Shown piece by piece: positions 53,690-64,000 of a stretch of 64,000 nucleotides of DNA. Under the pieces are notes generated by a model. It ran no database searches, was not told the DNA's origin, and saw only the letters and a list, made by a program, of their open reading frames with translations. The stretch's first letter is position 1. The number at the start of each line of letters is the position of its first letter. Origin of the DNA: Anaeromyces robustus (taxonomy: Eukaryota > Neocallimastigomycota > Neocallimastigomycetes > Neocallimastigales > Neocallimastigaceae); the NCBI GenBank assembly GCA_002104895.1, contig MCFG01000012.1:1-64000 (forward strand), given 5' to 3'. Made by a program: the position numbers and the translations under genes.

Positions 53690-54436
53690 CTTTATCTTTT
53701 TTTTGAAATAAATAATACAATTTCGATATCAAACTTTTTTTTAATACTCAGAATTAACTTTTTTTTAATATTTAAATTCTATTTTTTTTTGTATTTATTT
53801 TAACATATACAAACATATTAAAATAAGCTATTATGAAGTTTATTTTTTGGTTTCATTTTAACTTTTTGATTAAACTAACATATATATATTATTATATTTA
53901 GAATTATTTAATCATAAAATATAGAATTTAGTACACAAAATTAAAAAATAAAAGCTTTTTTTTAATATATAAAAAAACAATATGTTTATTTTTAGTTTTC
54001 ATGTTTTTATTTTTTAACTTATTTATTTACTTTTTCAATCCAATTTTTAAATTGAATTTTTTTTTTAAATATATTTACATATATTTGTAAAAAACTTTAT
54101 TTTTTTATTTAAATAATAAAATAATCAACTTTTTATTATTAATATTTAATAATTATATATTAAGATAGTTTATAGTTTATTGTGATGGTATATAAATTAA
54201 AGATAAATATGTGATTCAAAAATTGATTTATATATACAGTCTATATATATAAATGTAATATAGAAATGTAAATTCCAAATATATATATATATATATTTAC
54301 AGTATTTATATTATTTTCTTTTTCATATTATTATTATAATAATAATATGAATATAAATATATATAAATATTATTTATATTTTTTTTATTATTTTTAAATA
54401 CAATAATATGTATGATTTTTAAATTTAATTTTAAAT
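53690..54436. other. Intergenic spacer
   Basis: About 750 bp of AT-rich sequence between the heat-shock promoter and the 3' end of the first paralog. Short hairpin-like TATA repeats and poly-T runs are seen. Nothing coding is visible. Confidence 0.5.
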
Positions 54437-54990
54437 TTAATAATCCATATCATATTTAAAATTGTATTTACTTCCTTTCTTTTGATTCTTCTTATTAATA
54501 GAAGTTATTTTCTTTAAAGAAGATTTAGAAGTAGAATTCATATTTTCTTTAATAGATATTTGATTTAATGGATTTTCAGGTGAAGTTTTCCAAGCTCTTT
54601 GAATATGTTTTTCAAGTTCAGATTTAGAATATATTTTATTACTATTTTCATATTCTTCTAATTTTCTTTGTTTAAAGAATCTATAATCTTTTGGAACATT
54701 TATTAATAATCTTTGATCAAAACCATCATTATTTATATTTTGATCTAAAGTAGAATTCTCATTTTCAATCACTGAAGAAATTTTTTCATTTTTATCATTT
54801 TGATGTTGCTTTTTAGCTCTTCTAACAGCGACTTTGTAAGATTCTATTTATATATAGGGTTAAAAATAATAATAATAATTAGTATATTATAAGTTAATTA
54901 AATAGATATATTATTATTTATATTTATATGAAAAAAAAATTTTTTAAAATACATACTTTCATTAAAAACGTTATTTCCGTAATAGACCAT
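54437..54990 (-). CDS. Unknown two-exon family, paralog 1
   Basis: Exon 1 is 54990-54957 (34 nt, encodes MVYYGNNVFNE plus one base) and exon 2 is 54843-54437. The intron is 113 bp with GTATGT donor, AG acceptor and a TACTAAT branch point at 54878-54884 (minus strand). The joined frame has 146 residues. After the Tyr/Gly/Asn start comes a basic segment KSYKVAVRRAKKQH, an acidic/Asn linker, then a central charged region (YRFFKQRKLEEYENSNKIYS, then KSELEKHIQRAWKTSPENPL) and a Ser/Lys-rich tail. It has no signal peptide or membrane helix. The exon-1 start is supported by the same structure in two paralogs at 56984 and 58835. Function is unknown. Confidence 0.82.
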
Positions 54991-54999
54991 TTTTTTTAT

Positions 55000-55655
55000 T
55001 TTTTTTCTTTTTTTAAAATAAAATTATAAAAATAGTAGTAGTTTAGATTATTGATTAATTAATTAGTTGTGTTTATATAAAATTTAGTTTATTTATTATT
55101 TAATATGGTATTTATTTATTAATAATTAATAATGAATGAGTAATAAAAAAAAAAACAGATCGTTTTTACTTCTATTTATACTTTTTTTTTTTTTTCTACG
55201 TTATAAACAATTAAAGTTTATATAAATTTTTTAAGATTAAATTATTTATAAACATTTTTTGTTACACAAATCTAATATTATTAAAATTATTATATGGATT
55301 TTACTACACCACAAAAAAAAAATTTTTTTTATTATTAATAATTATTAAATATAAAGTTTATTTAATATCAAATGATTCATATTAAATAAATTTTTATTAA
55401 TAATATTAATCATTGATATTAAATAAAGATTTACTAATCCTATAAAAATTAGAAAATAAGAATTTACTAAACCACAAAAAAAAAAAATTTTTTTTTTAGT
55501 TTACTAATAAATATTTTTAATTATTAATAAAAATTTACTAATATATTTTTTTTTTAACAACTATTTATACGACGTAAATATAAAATAAAATTAATTATAT
55601 TTTAATTTTTTATATTTTTTTTAAGCTGCTATATTTTTACCACGAGAATTAATAA
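55000..55655. other. Upstream region of paralog 1
   Basis: It contains a TATA-like element at 55173-55180, an ACAGATC word beside it and GTTACACAAAT near 55261. The same order of elements recurs upstream of paralog 2 (57553 onward), so the duplication included about 250 bp of 5' DNA. The rest is AT-rich with AATTTTTTTT palindromes. Confidence 0.5.
55173..55180 (-). promoter_or_regulatory. TATA-like element of paralog 1
   Basis: GTATAAATA preceded by an A-run on the minus strand, about 183 bp before the ATG, followed by a GATCTGTTTTT word. The context is nearly identical at paralog 2. Confidence 0.45.
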
Positions 55656-55812
55656 TATTAAAATTCTTTTATTATTAAAATTCTTTTATTATTAAATTTC
55701 TTTTATTATTAAAATTCTTTTATTATTAAAATTCTTTTGTTATTAAAATTCTCTTATTATTAAAATTCTTTTATTACTAAAATTCTCTTATTATCAAAAT
55801 TCTTTTATTACT
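55656..55812. repeat. 17-bp minisatellite, about 9 copies
   Basis: Units close to AATTCTTTTATTATTAA repeat about nine times with single-base changes (TTTTG, TCTC, TTACT, ATCA variants). The degree of variation rises toward the right end. Confidence 0.9.
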
Positions 55813-55829
55813 ATTATTATATTAACTTT

Positions 55830-56305
55830 TTACATTTTTTTGATGGTTTTATTCGTGATAATAGAGAAGTTGTAGATGTAATTGTTTTTTTTTTTTTTAA
55901 AAAAAAGTAATTAATTATAGTTGGATTCATTGAAATAGAAGTAACTTTTATATCAATATTGTTCTTGTATTACTCTAAATGTTTCTTTTGTAATAGTTTA
56001 TTCTTAATATATATATTTCAATATTAATATATTTATGAGTCATTAAAAATAATAGAGTTAATTTAAATGTCATATATTTATATTTTATATCAATATCAAC
56101 TTTAAAATCACTATTTAAAAAATAATGTTTAATGTTGTAATTCACTTTAACAATCTATAATAATATTTTTCATATTTTTCAAATTTTCACATATATATTT
56201 TAATTATCAAAATATTTTATTCACTGTCGTATGTATATTTAAAATCATACCATAATCATAATACATAACTAATCTACGTAAGAATTTTTTCATTAATATA
56301 TCTAT
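55830..56305 (-). pseudogene. Decayed coding relic, membrane-protein character
   Basis: On the minus strand, broken pieces read like protein rather than spacer: MKKFLRRLVMYYDYGMILNI (from about 56302), LKYICENLKNMKNIIIDC, then KYKYMTFKLTLLFLMTHKYI and a following Ile/Tyr-rich stretch, then NNIDIKVTSISMNPTIINYF. The pieces are separated by stops and frame changes. Several are hydrophobic enough for membrane helices. The order suggests one ancestral gene. Family cannot be assigned. Confidence 0.3.
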
Positions 56306-56983
56306 AATATGTAATTATAAAAAAATTTTTTAATTTGAAATTTTAAAATATAACTTTTACTTTAAACCTTTCCTCAATAAAAAAAAACATTATTAAATAT
56401 TAATTATAGATTTTAAATTAAAAAAAATTATAATCATTTTGAGTTATGCTAAACAATTTTGAATGTAATTTTATTTATTTATTAATTTATTTATTTATTT
56501 GTTTTTTTGTTTGTTTTTTTTTTATTTATTTATTTTTATTAAATTTTTTATGCTATAAGTTTTGATTTTTTTTTTTTATAAAAAAATTATTTAATTTTTA
56601 TTTGATTTATTTAATTTAAAAGGATATATTAAATGAATTTAATATATTTACATTTATGTTTAATATAATTCAGTTTTTAAATTAATATTTTCTTTTTTTT
56701 ATATATTATTAATTTAAAACTAATTATTTTATTATTATTTTATTATTTCTATTTATTATATAAAATAATGTTAATATAATATAAAATTGTTTTTTCTATT
56801 CAATTTTATTATTATATTTAATATATGAAAATAATAATATTATAATATATGAGAATTCTAAGAATTGCTTTATAATAATTTATGATATATTCTTTATTTA
56901 TATATATATTTATTTATAAATAAATAAATATAAATAAATATAAATAAATATATATATTTATTTTAAGATAATGACTTTTAAAT
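56306..56983. other. Intergenic spacer
   Basis: AT-rich DNA with (TTTA)n near 56470-56540 and a TATTTATAAATAAATA palindromic stretch near 56905-56960. No gene is visible. Confidence 0.5.
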
Positions 56984-57553
56984 TTAATAATCATTATCTA
57001 ATTTGAAATTATTATGTTTATTTCCTTTCTTTTGACTTTTCTTATTAACATAAGAGATTTTCTTTAAAGAAGATTTAGAAGTGGAATTCATATTTTCTTT
57101 TATAGAAATATGATTTAATGGATTTTCAGGTGAAGTTTTCCAAGCTCTTTGAATATGTTTTTCAAGTTCAGATTTAGAGTATATTTTATTACTATTTTCA
57201 TATTCTTCTAATTTTCTTTGTTTAAAGAATCGATAAGCTTTTGGAATATTTATTAATAATCTTTGATAAAAACCATCATGATTTATATTTTTATTTAAAG
57301 TAGAATTCTCATTTTCAATCACTGAAGAATTTATTTTATTTTTATCATTTTGATGTTGCTTTTTAGCTCTTCTAACAGCGATTTTATAAGATTCTATATA
57401 TAATTTAATATAATATTATAATAAAAAAATAATATTAGTATATTTATTATTAAAATTAATTAATTAATAGATATATAATTATTTAATTTTTTTTTTGGAA
57501 TACTTTTTATTCAACATACTTTCATTATAAACGTTATTTCCGTAATAAGACAT
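56984..57553 (-). CDS. Unknown two-exon family, paralog 2
   Basis: Exon 1 is 57553-57520 (34 nt, MSYYGNNVYNE plus one base) and exon 2 is 57393-56984. The 126-bp intron has GTATGT donor, TACTAAT branch point at 57434-57440 (minus strand) and AG acceptor. The joined protein has 147 residues and is very close to paralog 1 along its whole length, including identical QRKLEEYENSNKIYSKSELE and IQRAWKTSPENPLN stretches. Differences cluster in the linker and the C-terminal tail. The near identity, shared upstream elements and same orientation mark a recent tandem duplication. Function is unknown; a soluble intracellular charged protein is the simplest reading. Confidence 0.83.
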
Positions 57554-58215
57554 TTTTTTTATTTTTTATTTTTTTTACTTTCTTTTAAAATAAGATTATA
57601 AATTGATTAGTGTTTACTTATAATATTTATTTTTTTATTTAATAAAGTATTTAATTTTTAATACTATAAATGATTAATAATGATTTAAAAAAAAACAGAT
57701 CTTTTCTACTTATATTTATACTTTTTTTTATGTTAGAAATGTCAAATAATTATTTTAATTAAATTATAATAGTTTTTAAATTTTTTTTCAGTGTCTAAGT
57801 TTAGTTACACAAATATTTATTACAAATATTAATTTTTATTAATTAATTTTTTTTTATATATTTTATTAAATATGAATTACTTCACCACATTTTTTTATTT
57901 TTAATATATTAAAAAAAATTATTCAATATAAAGTTTATTATATATAAAAATTATAATAATTTACAGAAAAAACAAAAAAAAAAAAAAAAAAATTTTAAAA
58001 ATAAATTTTATAGTCATACTTAACATTATTATTTTTAAAATTATAAATATAATGAGTTATTAAAGTGTTTATTAAATATGTAATATAAAAATGATAATGA
58101 TATTTGATATAAAATTAAATTTTATTTTATTAATTAAATAATATAAATAATTTTATATTATATAGGAATATCAAATTAAATTTTTATTACAAATGTTTAT
58201 TTTTTTTTTTTTTGT
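57554..58215. other. Upstream region of paralog 2
   Basis: It holds the TATA-like element at 57713-57720 and a GTTACACAAAT word near 57804, both shared with paralog 1. Further left-to-right it is plain AT-rich spacer with a poly-A run near 57972. Confidence 0.5.
57713..57720 (-). promoter_or_regulatory. TATA-like element of paralog 2
   Basis: GTATAAATA on the minus strand, about 160 bp before the ATG, flanked by an A-run and by AAAGATCTGTTTTT, as at paralog 1. Confidence 0.45.
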
Positions 58216-58622
58216 TTATTTTTGTTCCAAGAAAAATATTATTATTATTACCAGTACGATTGATTTTTTGATAATACGATATTTGAATGAATCAAATAAT
58301 CTTTGATTATTTAAATATATTATTAGGATTGATTGACAAAAAATAATAATACAAAAAAATATAGCTAATATAATATTAATAATATTATATAATGAAAACT
58401 TATATATATTTATTATAGTTAATAAATTGTTGAAAATGTTAAATGTTTTCATTTATTATTTATCATTTAATGAACAATTTTGAAAATAACAGTAATTATA
58501 ATATAATAATGATCTAATAATAATATATAGGAAATTAATCATAATGATGAATTCTGTGATTGCGGATAAATTTTTTATATTGATATTATTATTAATATCA
58601 AAAATTTGAAAAACTTTAAATT
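58216..58622 (-). pseudogene. Membrane-protein relic, possibly a 7-transmembrane receptor fragment
   Basis: The minus strand reads a coding-like stretch from KVFQIFDINNNINIKNLS through YYNYCYFQNCSLNDK, then two adjacent TAA stops, then in the same frame a 78-residue open frame to 58216. The latter has a hydrophobic helix (ILAIFFCIIIFCQSILIIYL), a short polar loop (NNQRLFDSFKYRIIKK) and the start of a second helix (SIVLVIIIIFF). This helix-loop-helix resembles the first intracellular loop of class C (GABA-B-like) receptors, which I recall as expanded in anaerobic fungi; that is inference from pattern alone. It may be a relic or a small standalone membrane protein starting at 58452. Confidence 0.35.
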
Positions 58623-58760
58623 ATAATAAATTAATTTTTTTTAATAATAAATTTTGCGGTCTAGTAAATCTATTGTTATTATTATTATTTTTTTTAATAA
58701 ATTAATATAAACATTTAAACATTATTTGTAATTAATTTTTTTTTAAAAGAAAAAAAAAAG

Positions 58761-58768
58761 TATAAATA
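58761..58768 (+). promoter_or_regulatory. TATA-like element of paralog 3
   Basis: AAAAGTATAAATAAC lies 67-74 bp before the ATG at 58835. The same GTATAAATA core lies farther from the ATG in paralogs 1 and 2. Confidence 0.5.
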
Positions 58769-58834
58769 ACATTGAAATTTTTTATTTTTTTTCATCATTA
58801 TCATTGAAATAAAATATTTAGAAATTAAAACAAA

Positions 58835-59356
58835 ATGTTAAGATACGGAAATAATTATATCGATAGAAGTGTATATCATTTTATGAACTATTTTAATTAT
58901 ATTACTTTTAATTATATTAACAAATAAACAATATATACTAATATTTTTATTTAAATTTTAATAATAATTTTTTAATTAGAACCTATGAAAGGTGCTATTG
59001 AAAGATCGAAAAAGCAACATAATAATAAAAATAAAATTGATAATGAAGTTGCTTATTCTGTTACAATAGAAAAAAAGAATTCTATTATAAATAATGATGA
59101 TGAAATAAGTCCTGAGGACCTTGAATATTTCAGAAAAATCAAAAATGAATTAAAAAGTCAACCTAAAAATTGGAAAGATTCATGGCAAAGACCAATAAAT
59201 TCAAGTTTATCTGAAGAAGATTATGACATTATAAATGAATCTTTTATAAATACTGATGATAAAATAAAAACTAATAAAAAAAGAACTGATAAAATAAGTC
59301 TAAGACAAGATAGTAAAAAAAGTCAATATATGGAGTATATGATTATGAATTATTAA
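58835..59356 (+). CDS. Unknown two-exon family, diverged paralog 3
   Basis: Exon 1 is 58835-58868 (34 nt, MLRYGNNYIDR plus one base) and exon 2 is 58980-59356. The 111-bp intron has an unusual GTGTAT donor, a TACTAAT branch point near 58937 and AG acceptor. The joined protein has 136 residues. It aligns with the other two paralogs at the start (YGNN) and at the basic segment (here KPMKGAIERSKKQH). The alignment is weaker in the middle (YFRKIKNELKSQPKNWKDSW against YRFFKQRKLEEY..., with Trp conserved in position). It lies on the opposite strand. Exon-1 length and splice phase are identical in all three genes, which supports a common origin. Function is unknown. Confidence 0.75.
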
Positions 59357-60584
59357 ACATATAAATACTTATATGTTTAATTATACCTTTTGTACTATTT
59401 ATTAAATTATGATATAAAATATCAAAAATATATAAATGTAAATAATAATTTTAATAATTTTTATTAAAATTTTATTAAACTACTTTATTAAGTTATGATT
59501 TATTTAATTCAATATGCATAATATGCAATAATTATCTATATATTCTTTACTATCTTCATATTTATTTTAATATTTAAAATATAAATATTAAATAGAAATA
59601 TTTTATTTGTAATTATAAAAATATATTTTCCATCATAAATATTTTTCAATTTTATAAAAAAGATTCATTAAATAATAAAAATTAAACATTATTAAAAAAA
59701 TATAATTATTAGTAAAATTAAAAATATTTTGTTTATTTATATAATTGTTTAAAAATGTTAAAATCAAAAGCTTTTTTATATTTCTTTTTTGTATATTTGT
59801 ATGAATACATTATTTATCCTAATTACTATTAAAAAGCATTATATTAAGTTAATTAAAATTAAGTAATTCAGGTTTTGAATTAATTTTTATTATTGTAATT
59901 AACATAATCATGTTATTATTATTGTTTTTATCATTAATATTTTTTATAAAATAATGATACTATAATATAAAATTGATATAACTTTATTATTATATTTTAA
60001 TATATGAAAAAATGAAAATAATTAAGTTATAATATTACAATATTGTTGTATAAATAAATTAGTAGGTAAATTATTATTTGAATTTTCATTACATTTTATG
60101 ATTATTATATTGAAATAAATTGAAAGAAAAAAAGATTATATATTTATGAGAAACATAAACTTGGTTACACAATTTTTTTAAAAAAAAATATTTATAAAAT
60201 TTGTTTTTTTAGTGTATAAATACTAAAAAAAATTTAATTTATTCCAAGAAAAAAAAGTTATCAATTATTTGTGTAAATCATGTGTTTGTGAAAATCAATG
60301 ATATAAATACATTAATTTATGAAAGTTCTTTATCTTTTTTTTTATCTCTATTTTTAATTATTTGATGTTAATGATACACGATAATGATAATGAATTTTAT
60401 TATTATTTAATTTATTATCTGTAACTTTTATTATTATTATATATAAATATATATTTATATAAATAATAATAATATAAATAAAAAAACTTACTCATTTCAT
60501 TAAAATGTTAAAATTAAAAATTAATAAAATAAATAGAAATTACTTTTTTTAAGTTTCAATAAAATTAAAAATAATATAATAAAA
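59357..60584. other. Intergenic region upstream of the MATH-ankyrin gene
   Basis: About 1.2 kb of AT-rich sequence. A GTATAAATA core lies at 60214-60222, about 360 bp before the ATG, which may be too distant to serve it. A GGTTACACAATT word at about 60160 resembles the GTTACACAAAT words upstream of paralogs 1 and 2. No coding sequence is supportable. Confidence 0.5.
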
Positions 60585-63500
60585 ATGAATAAAGAAGGTA
60601 CTAAAAATTAACATAATTATATTTATATATATATATATGTATATATATTTCTAATATATTTTTAAATTACAAAAAAAAATAGAAATTTATTTAAATAAAT
60701 TAGAAAATGAATCTAAAAAAAATGATAAAGATAATATTAGTTTTGAAATAATTGACAAAGAATATCATGAACTAAAAATTACTAAACTTAATAATTTTAT
60801 TAATAACAATGAAAATGAAGAATTTTCTCTTTGTGGACATCAGTGGTAACATATTAAAAAATATATATATTATAATTTTTTAATTTTATTTACTAAAAAT
60901 AACGTTAGTGACAAAAAAAGAGAAAGAATAAATGAAAATAGTTAATGTTTAATAATTTAATATATATAAAGGAAATTTGGATTATTACAATCCAAAAATA
61001 AGAAATGCTTTGGTGTTAATTTGACAAATATGGATATATCTGAAAATAGTAATAAATATTTTTGTGCTAAAGTAGTATTTTCTCTATGTAAATATGATAA
61101 TCCGGAAGAATTTAAAACCTATGGTAAATATTAATTAAATTATAAAAAACAAAGAAATAGAATTAAAATATATATATAAATATATAATATTTATGCTAAT
61201 ATTTTTATATATTTTTATTAACTATTTTAATTTTTTATTTGTCAATTTGTTTTTAATAATTATTTATTATAAATAATAAATATATTAAATAAATATAGCA
61301 TCTTTTTATATTAATTTTTGTTCTGAAAATTTATCATTTAAAAATAATTTCCTTGATGATGAGTTTTCTTTTGAAGATTTTTTAAATGATGATAAAGTTA
61401 TTATTGGAATATATTTATTTATTTATAAAAATGAAAATGATTATGGTAAATATTTTTTTTAATATACTAATAAAGCAATATTTTATATTTTAATATATGT
61501 ATTATATATATTAATATATTAACAAATTTTTATGTATGTATAAAATTTAAAAATATGATTTGTTGGTTAATAATTATATATTATATAGAAAAATATATCA
61601 AAAAATTAAGAAAAATATTGAACGACAATAAATCTAAAGATAATGATATCTTAGTGGAAAGTTATTGTGAAGTTCCTATTTGTTGTATTGATAATTGTAA
61701 TATAAATAATTTTTTGATAGGAATACCTTCTTTCTATGTAGGAAATTATGAATGGTAACATAAATATATTGAAATACTATTATTATCTATTAAATATTAT
61801 AAATAATAGTTATGTAAAAACTTTTGTATTTATTAATTAAAAATATAATAAAAAAATATTCTTTATTGGTAATGTTATAATAAAATTTAGGTGTTTAAAT
61901 TTTAAAATAAACAAAAATAATAGCTTTTTTGATCAATATTCTTCAAATATATCTTTTAAATTAACTAATAATTATAATCCAAATTCATATAATAATGACT
62001 ATTTTGAAGCTCGATATGTTATTTCTATACGTAAAGATTTTTCAAAGTTTTATGCAAAACGTAAGTACATTAGCATTTATATTATTATGAATTTATATAT
62101 ATTGAAATAAAAAAAAAAATTAAAAATAATATTTATTATTTTTATTATTTTATATATATTGAAATGGAAAAAAAAAATAAAATTAATATTTATTATTTTT
62201 TTTTTTTATATAATGTATTTAATATTTAAAAATTACATATTTCTGGAAAATAGCCTCTGCAACAATTCTCTTTAGTGAAGATAATAATTTCAATATATAC
62301 AATAAATTCTTAGAATTGGATGATTTAAAAAATTATTATAATAATAATAATAATAATAAAACTGTCACTATAGGAGTTTATATTCAAATATATAAAAGTA
62401 AATAATAAAGTTCCATTAATATTTAATTATTATTTTTATTATTTCCATTACAATTACTTCTATTATTATGACCATTATATTACTTATTTATTATTATTAT
62501 TGTATTATAAATAAGAATATTAACAGAAATATATATATATATTTAATATAAAAATATGTAAATATATTAGAAAATACTTCAATAAACCAATTATTAAAAG
62601 ATAAAAATAATAATAATAATAATGAAGAACCAGAAAGTAATAGTTTACTATGTGATTTTGAAGATGAAGAAGATCTCAAAAAAATAATTAATTCAGGAAA
62701 TAACCTTAATTCAAAAAATAAAGATGGAGAGACCCCTTTAACTTTTTCATGTAAAAATGGATATGAAGATATCGTTTATGATTTAATTAATAAAGGTGTT
62801 AATGTTAATGAAAAAAATAAATATGGAGATTTACCTTTAACCATTGCATGTACAAAAAATTATGGAAATATAGTCACATATTTATTGGATCATGGAGCAG
62901 ATATAAATGAGAAGGATAAAAATGGAAATACTGCTATGATTATTTTATGTAAATATAATTATGATAATTTAATAATGCCTTTAATTAAGTGTGGGGCCGA
63001 TTTAAATATTACAAATAATATAGGGAATTCTGCATTGATGGAAACCTGTTACAATAATAATTCGCCACTCTTTATTCATTTAATGTGTTATGGAGCATAC
63101 ACAGAAACAGAAAATAGAAATGGAGATACTATTTATACCATTATGAAAGAAACGAATAATGAAGCTATAATAAATTATATAAATGAAAATAATAATCCAT
63201 TTAATGTAATAAATGAAAATGGAGAAACTATGTTAACAGAGGCATGTAGTAATGGTGATTACAGTAACGTAATATGGACAGTTGAAAGTGGAGCAAATGT
63301 AAATATAAAAAATATTATGGGTTATTCTCCTTTAGCAATTGCTTGTGAATTAGAGTATGAAGATATTGTTATTTATTTATTAGAAAAACATGCAGATGTA
63401 TTTTCAAAGAATGAAAACGGAGACACTCCTTTAATGATTTCATGTAAAAATGAAAATTTATTAATCATACAGAAGTTATTTGAAAACACCATCGTTGATA

Positions 63501-63715
63501 TCAGGGATTCAAAAAATAAAGAAGGGGATTCCCCTTTAACTATAGCTTGTGCTAAAAATAATTTTAATATTGTAAAATATTTAATTGAAAAAAAGGCAAA
63601 TATATCTACCACAAATAATAATGGTGATACCCCTATATCACTAGCAAGAAAAAATAATAATGAAAAAATGATGAATTATTTGATTGAAAAAGAAAATGAA
63701 AAAAAATTATCATAG
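60585..63715 (+). CDS. MATH-MATH-ankyrin repeat protein
   Basis: Eight exons join in frame: 60585-60597, 60683-60845, 60972-61123, 61299-61445, 61589-61754, 61891-62060, 62254-62397 and 62571-63715, giving 699 residues. Introns run from about 85 to 193 bp; donors are GTAACA, GTAAAT or GTAAGT except the first (GTACTA). Residues about 35-158 and 159-318 form two MATH (TRAF-like) domains: each has a short F/S-x-G-x-x-W strand pair (GHQW at 56-59; VGNYEW ending at 214), a segment with FCAKVVFSL or FEARYVISI, and a closing VIIGIYLFIYK or VTIGVYIQIYK strand. An Asn/acidic linker follows. About ten 33-residue ankyrin repeats (about 343-699) carry GDTPL/GETPLT and LLDHGADIN signatures. MATH domains bind peptide partners, often for ubiquitin ligases; ankyrin repeats also bind proteins. 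It has no BTB domain, signal peptide or membrane helix. Confidence 0.85.
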
Positions 63716-64000
63716 ATATATATAATTTTTATCTATGAAATAAAAAAAATCATAAATTTCAAATATTTTTTATTATTATGATAAAAAATATTGAATGAAA
63801 TAAATAATTTAATAATAAACTGTATTATTAATATATATATATATAAGAATAAAAAAAATAAATATTTATATAATTAAAAAATTATTATAAATAAAATATA
63901 AATAATAATTTTTAATAAAATAAATAATAGTAATAGTAATAAATGAATAATTAATATATATAATAAATAAAAGATTTATTAATGAAATACTTTTTTTTAT
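63716..64000. other. 3' flank of the MATH-ankyrin gene
   Basis: AT-rich sequence after the stop codon, likely 3' untranslated region at its start. A short hairpin is possible near 63712-63740 (CATAGATA with TATCTATG). No further gene begins before the window ends. Confidence 0.5.

Noticed and set aside
53537-53800. Heat-shock element upstream of the HSP20 gene
   Set aside because: GAA and TTC words are present but never in the nGAAnnTTCn spacing.
61555-61758. Separate 67-residue gene starting MICWLIII
   Set aside because: Its first part is intron; only the portion from 61589 is coding, as exon 5 of the MATH-ankyrin gene.
63373-63612. Minus-strand 79-residue frame
   Set aside because: Shadow of the ankyrin repeat exon.
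1-64000. tRNA, rRNA, CRISPR array or bacterial-type operon features
   Set aside because: I saw no TTCGA-type T-loop with a matching acceptor stem, no regular spacer-repeat array and no ribosome-binding pattern; the gene structure is eukaryotic.

Overview
This window looks like nuclear DNA of an extremely AT-rich eukaryote. An anaerobic gut fungus (Neocallimastigomycota) is the best fit. The reasons are: intergenic DNA of almost pure A/T with homopolymers and (AAT)n, (AAAT)n and (AAAAT)n microsatellites; exons that stand out only by a modest rise in G+C; short introns with GT..AG ends and TACTAAT-type branch points; Asn/Lys-rich proteins; and long ankyrin-repeat, Cys-rich secreted and small heat-shock proteins. 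A dictyostelid is the main alternative, but a roughly 48 kb gene-free stretch argues against such a compact genome. The assignment is inference.

Positions 1-48,294 hold no gene I can support. The region is an AT desert with microsatellites, polypurine stretches, one G/T-biased island, one 63-base GC-rich island and several perfect inverted repeats that use the few GC-bearing words present. Its right end (about 45.9-47.1 kb) carries five degenerate ~290-bp units, each containing the palindrome CACGTG, just before the first gene. That array beside a large desert is the most unusual feature. A centromere-like or other structural role is possible but untested.

Positions 48,295-63,715 hold genes at about one per 1-2 kb on both strands. 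In order they are: a secreted eight-cysteine protein with a CFEM-like pattern (+); a three-exon RNase P subunit of the Rpp21/Rpr2 family (-); a Cys-rich single-pass membrane protein gene broken by two compensating frameshifts (-); a small heat-shock protein (-); three paralogs of an unknown two-exon family, each with a 34-nt first exon (two -, one +); and an eight-exon gene for a protein with two MATH domains and about ten ankyrin repeats (+). Two decayed coding relics of membrane-protein character lie between the paralogs.

I joined the exons by hand from open reading, splice signals and phase. For the RNase P subunit, the three paralogs and the MATH-ankyrin gene, the reading frame closes exactly across all introns. 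The genes are not an operon-like system; only the three paralogs form a visible local family. A shared GTATAAATA element lies upstream of the paralogs and the heat-shock gene.
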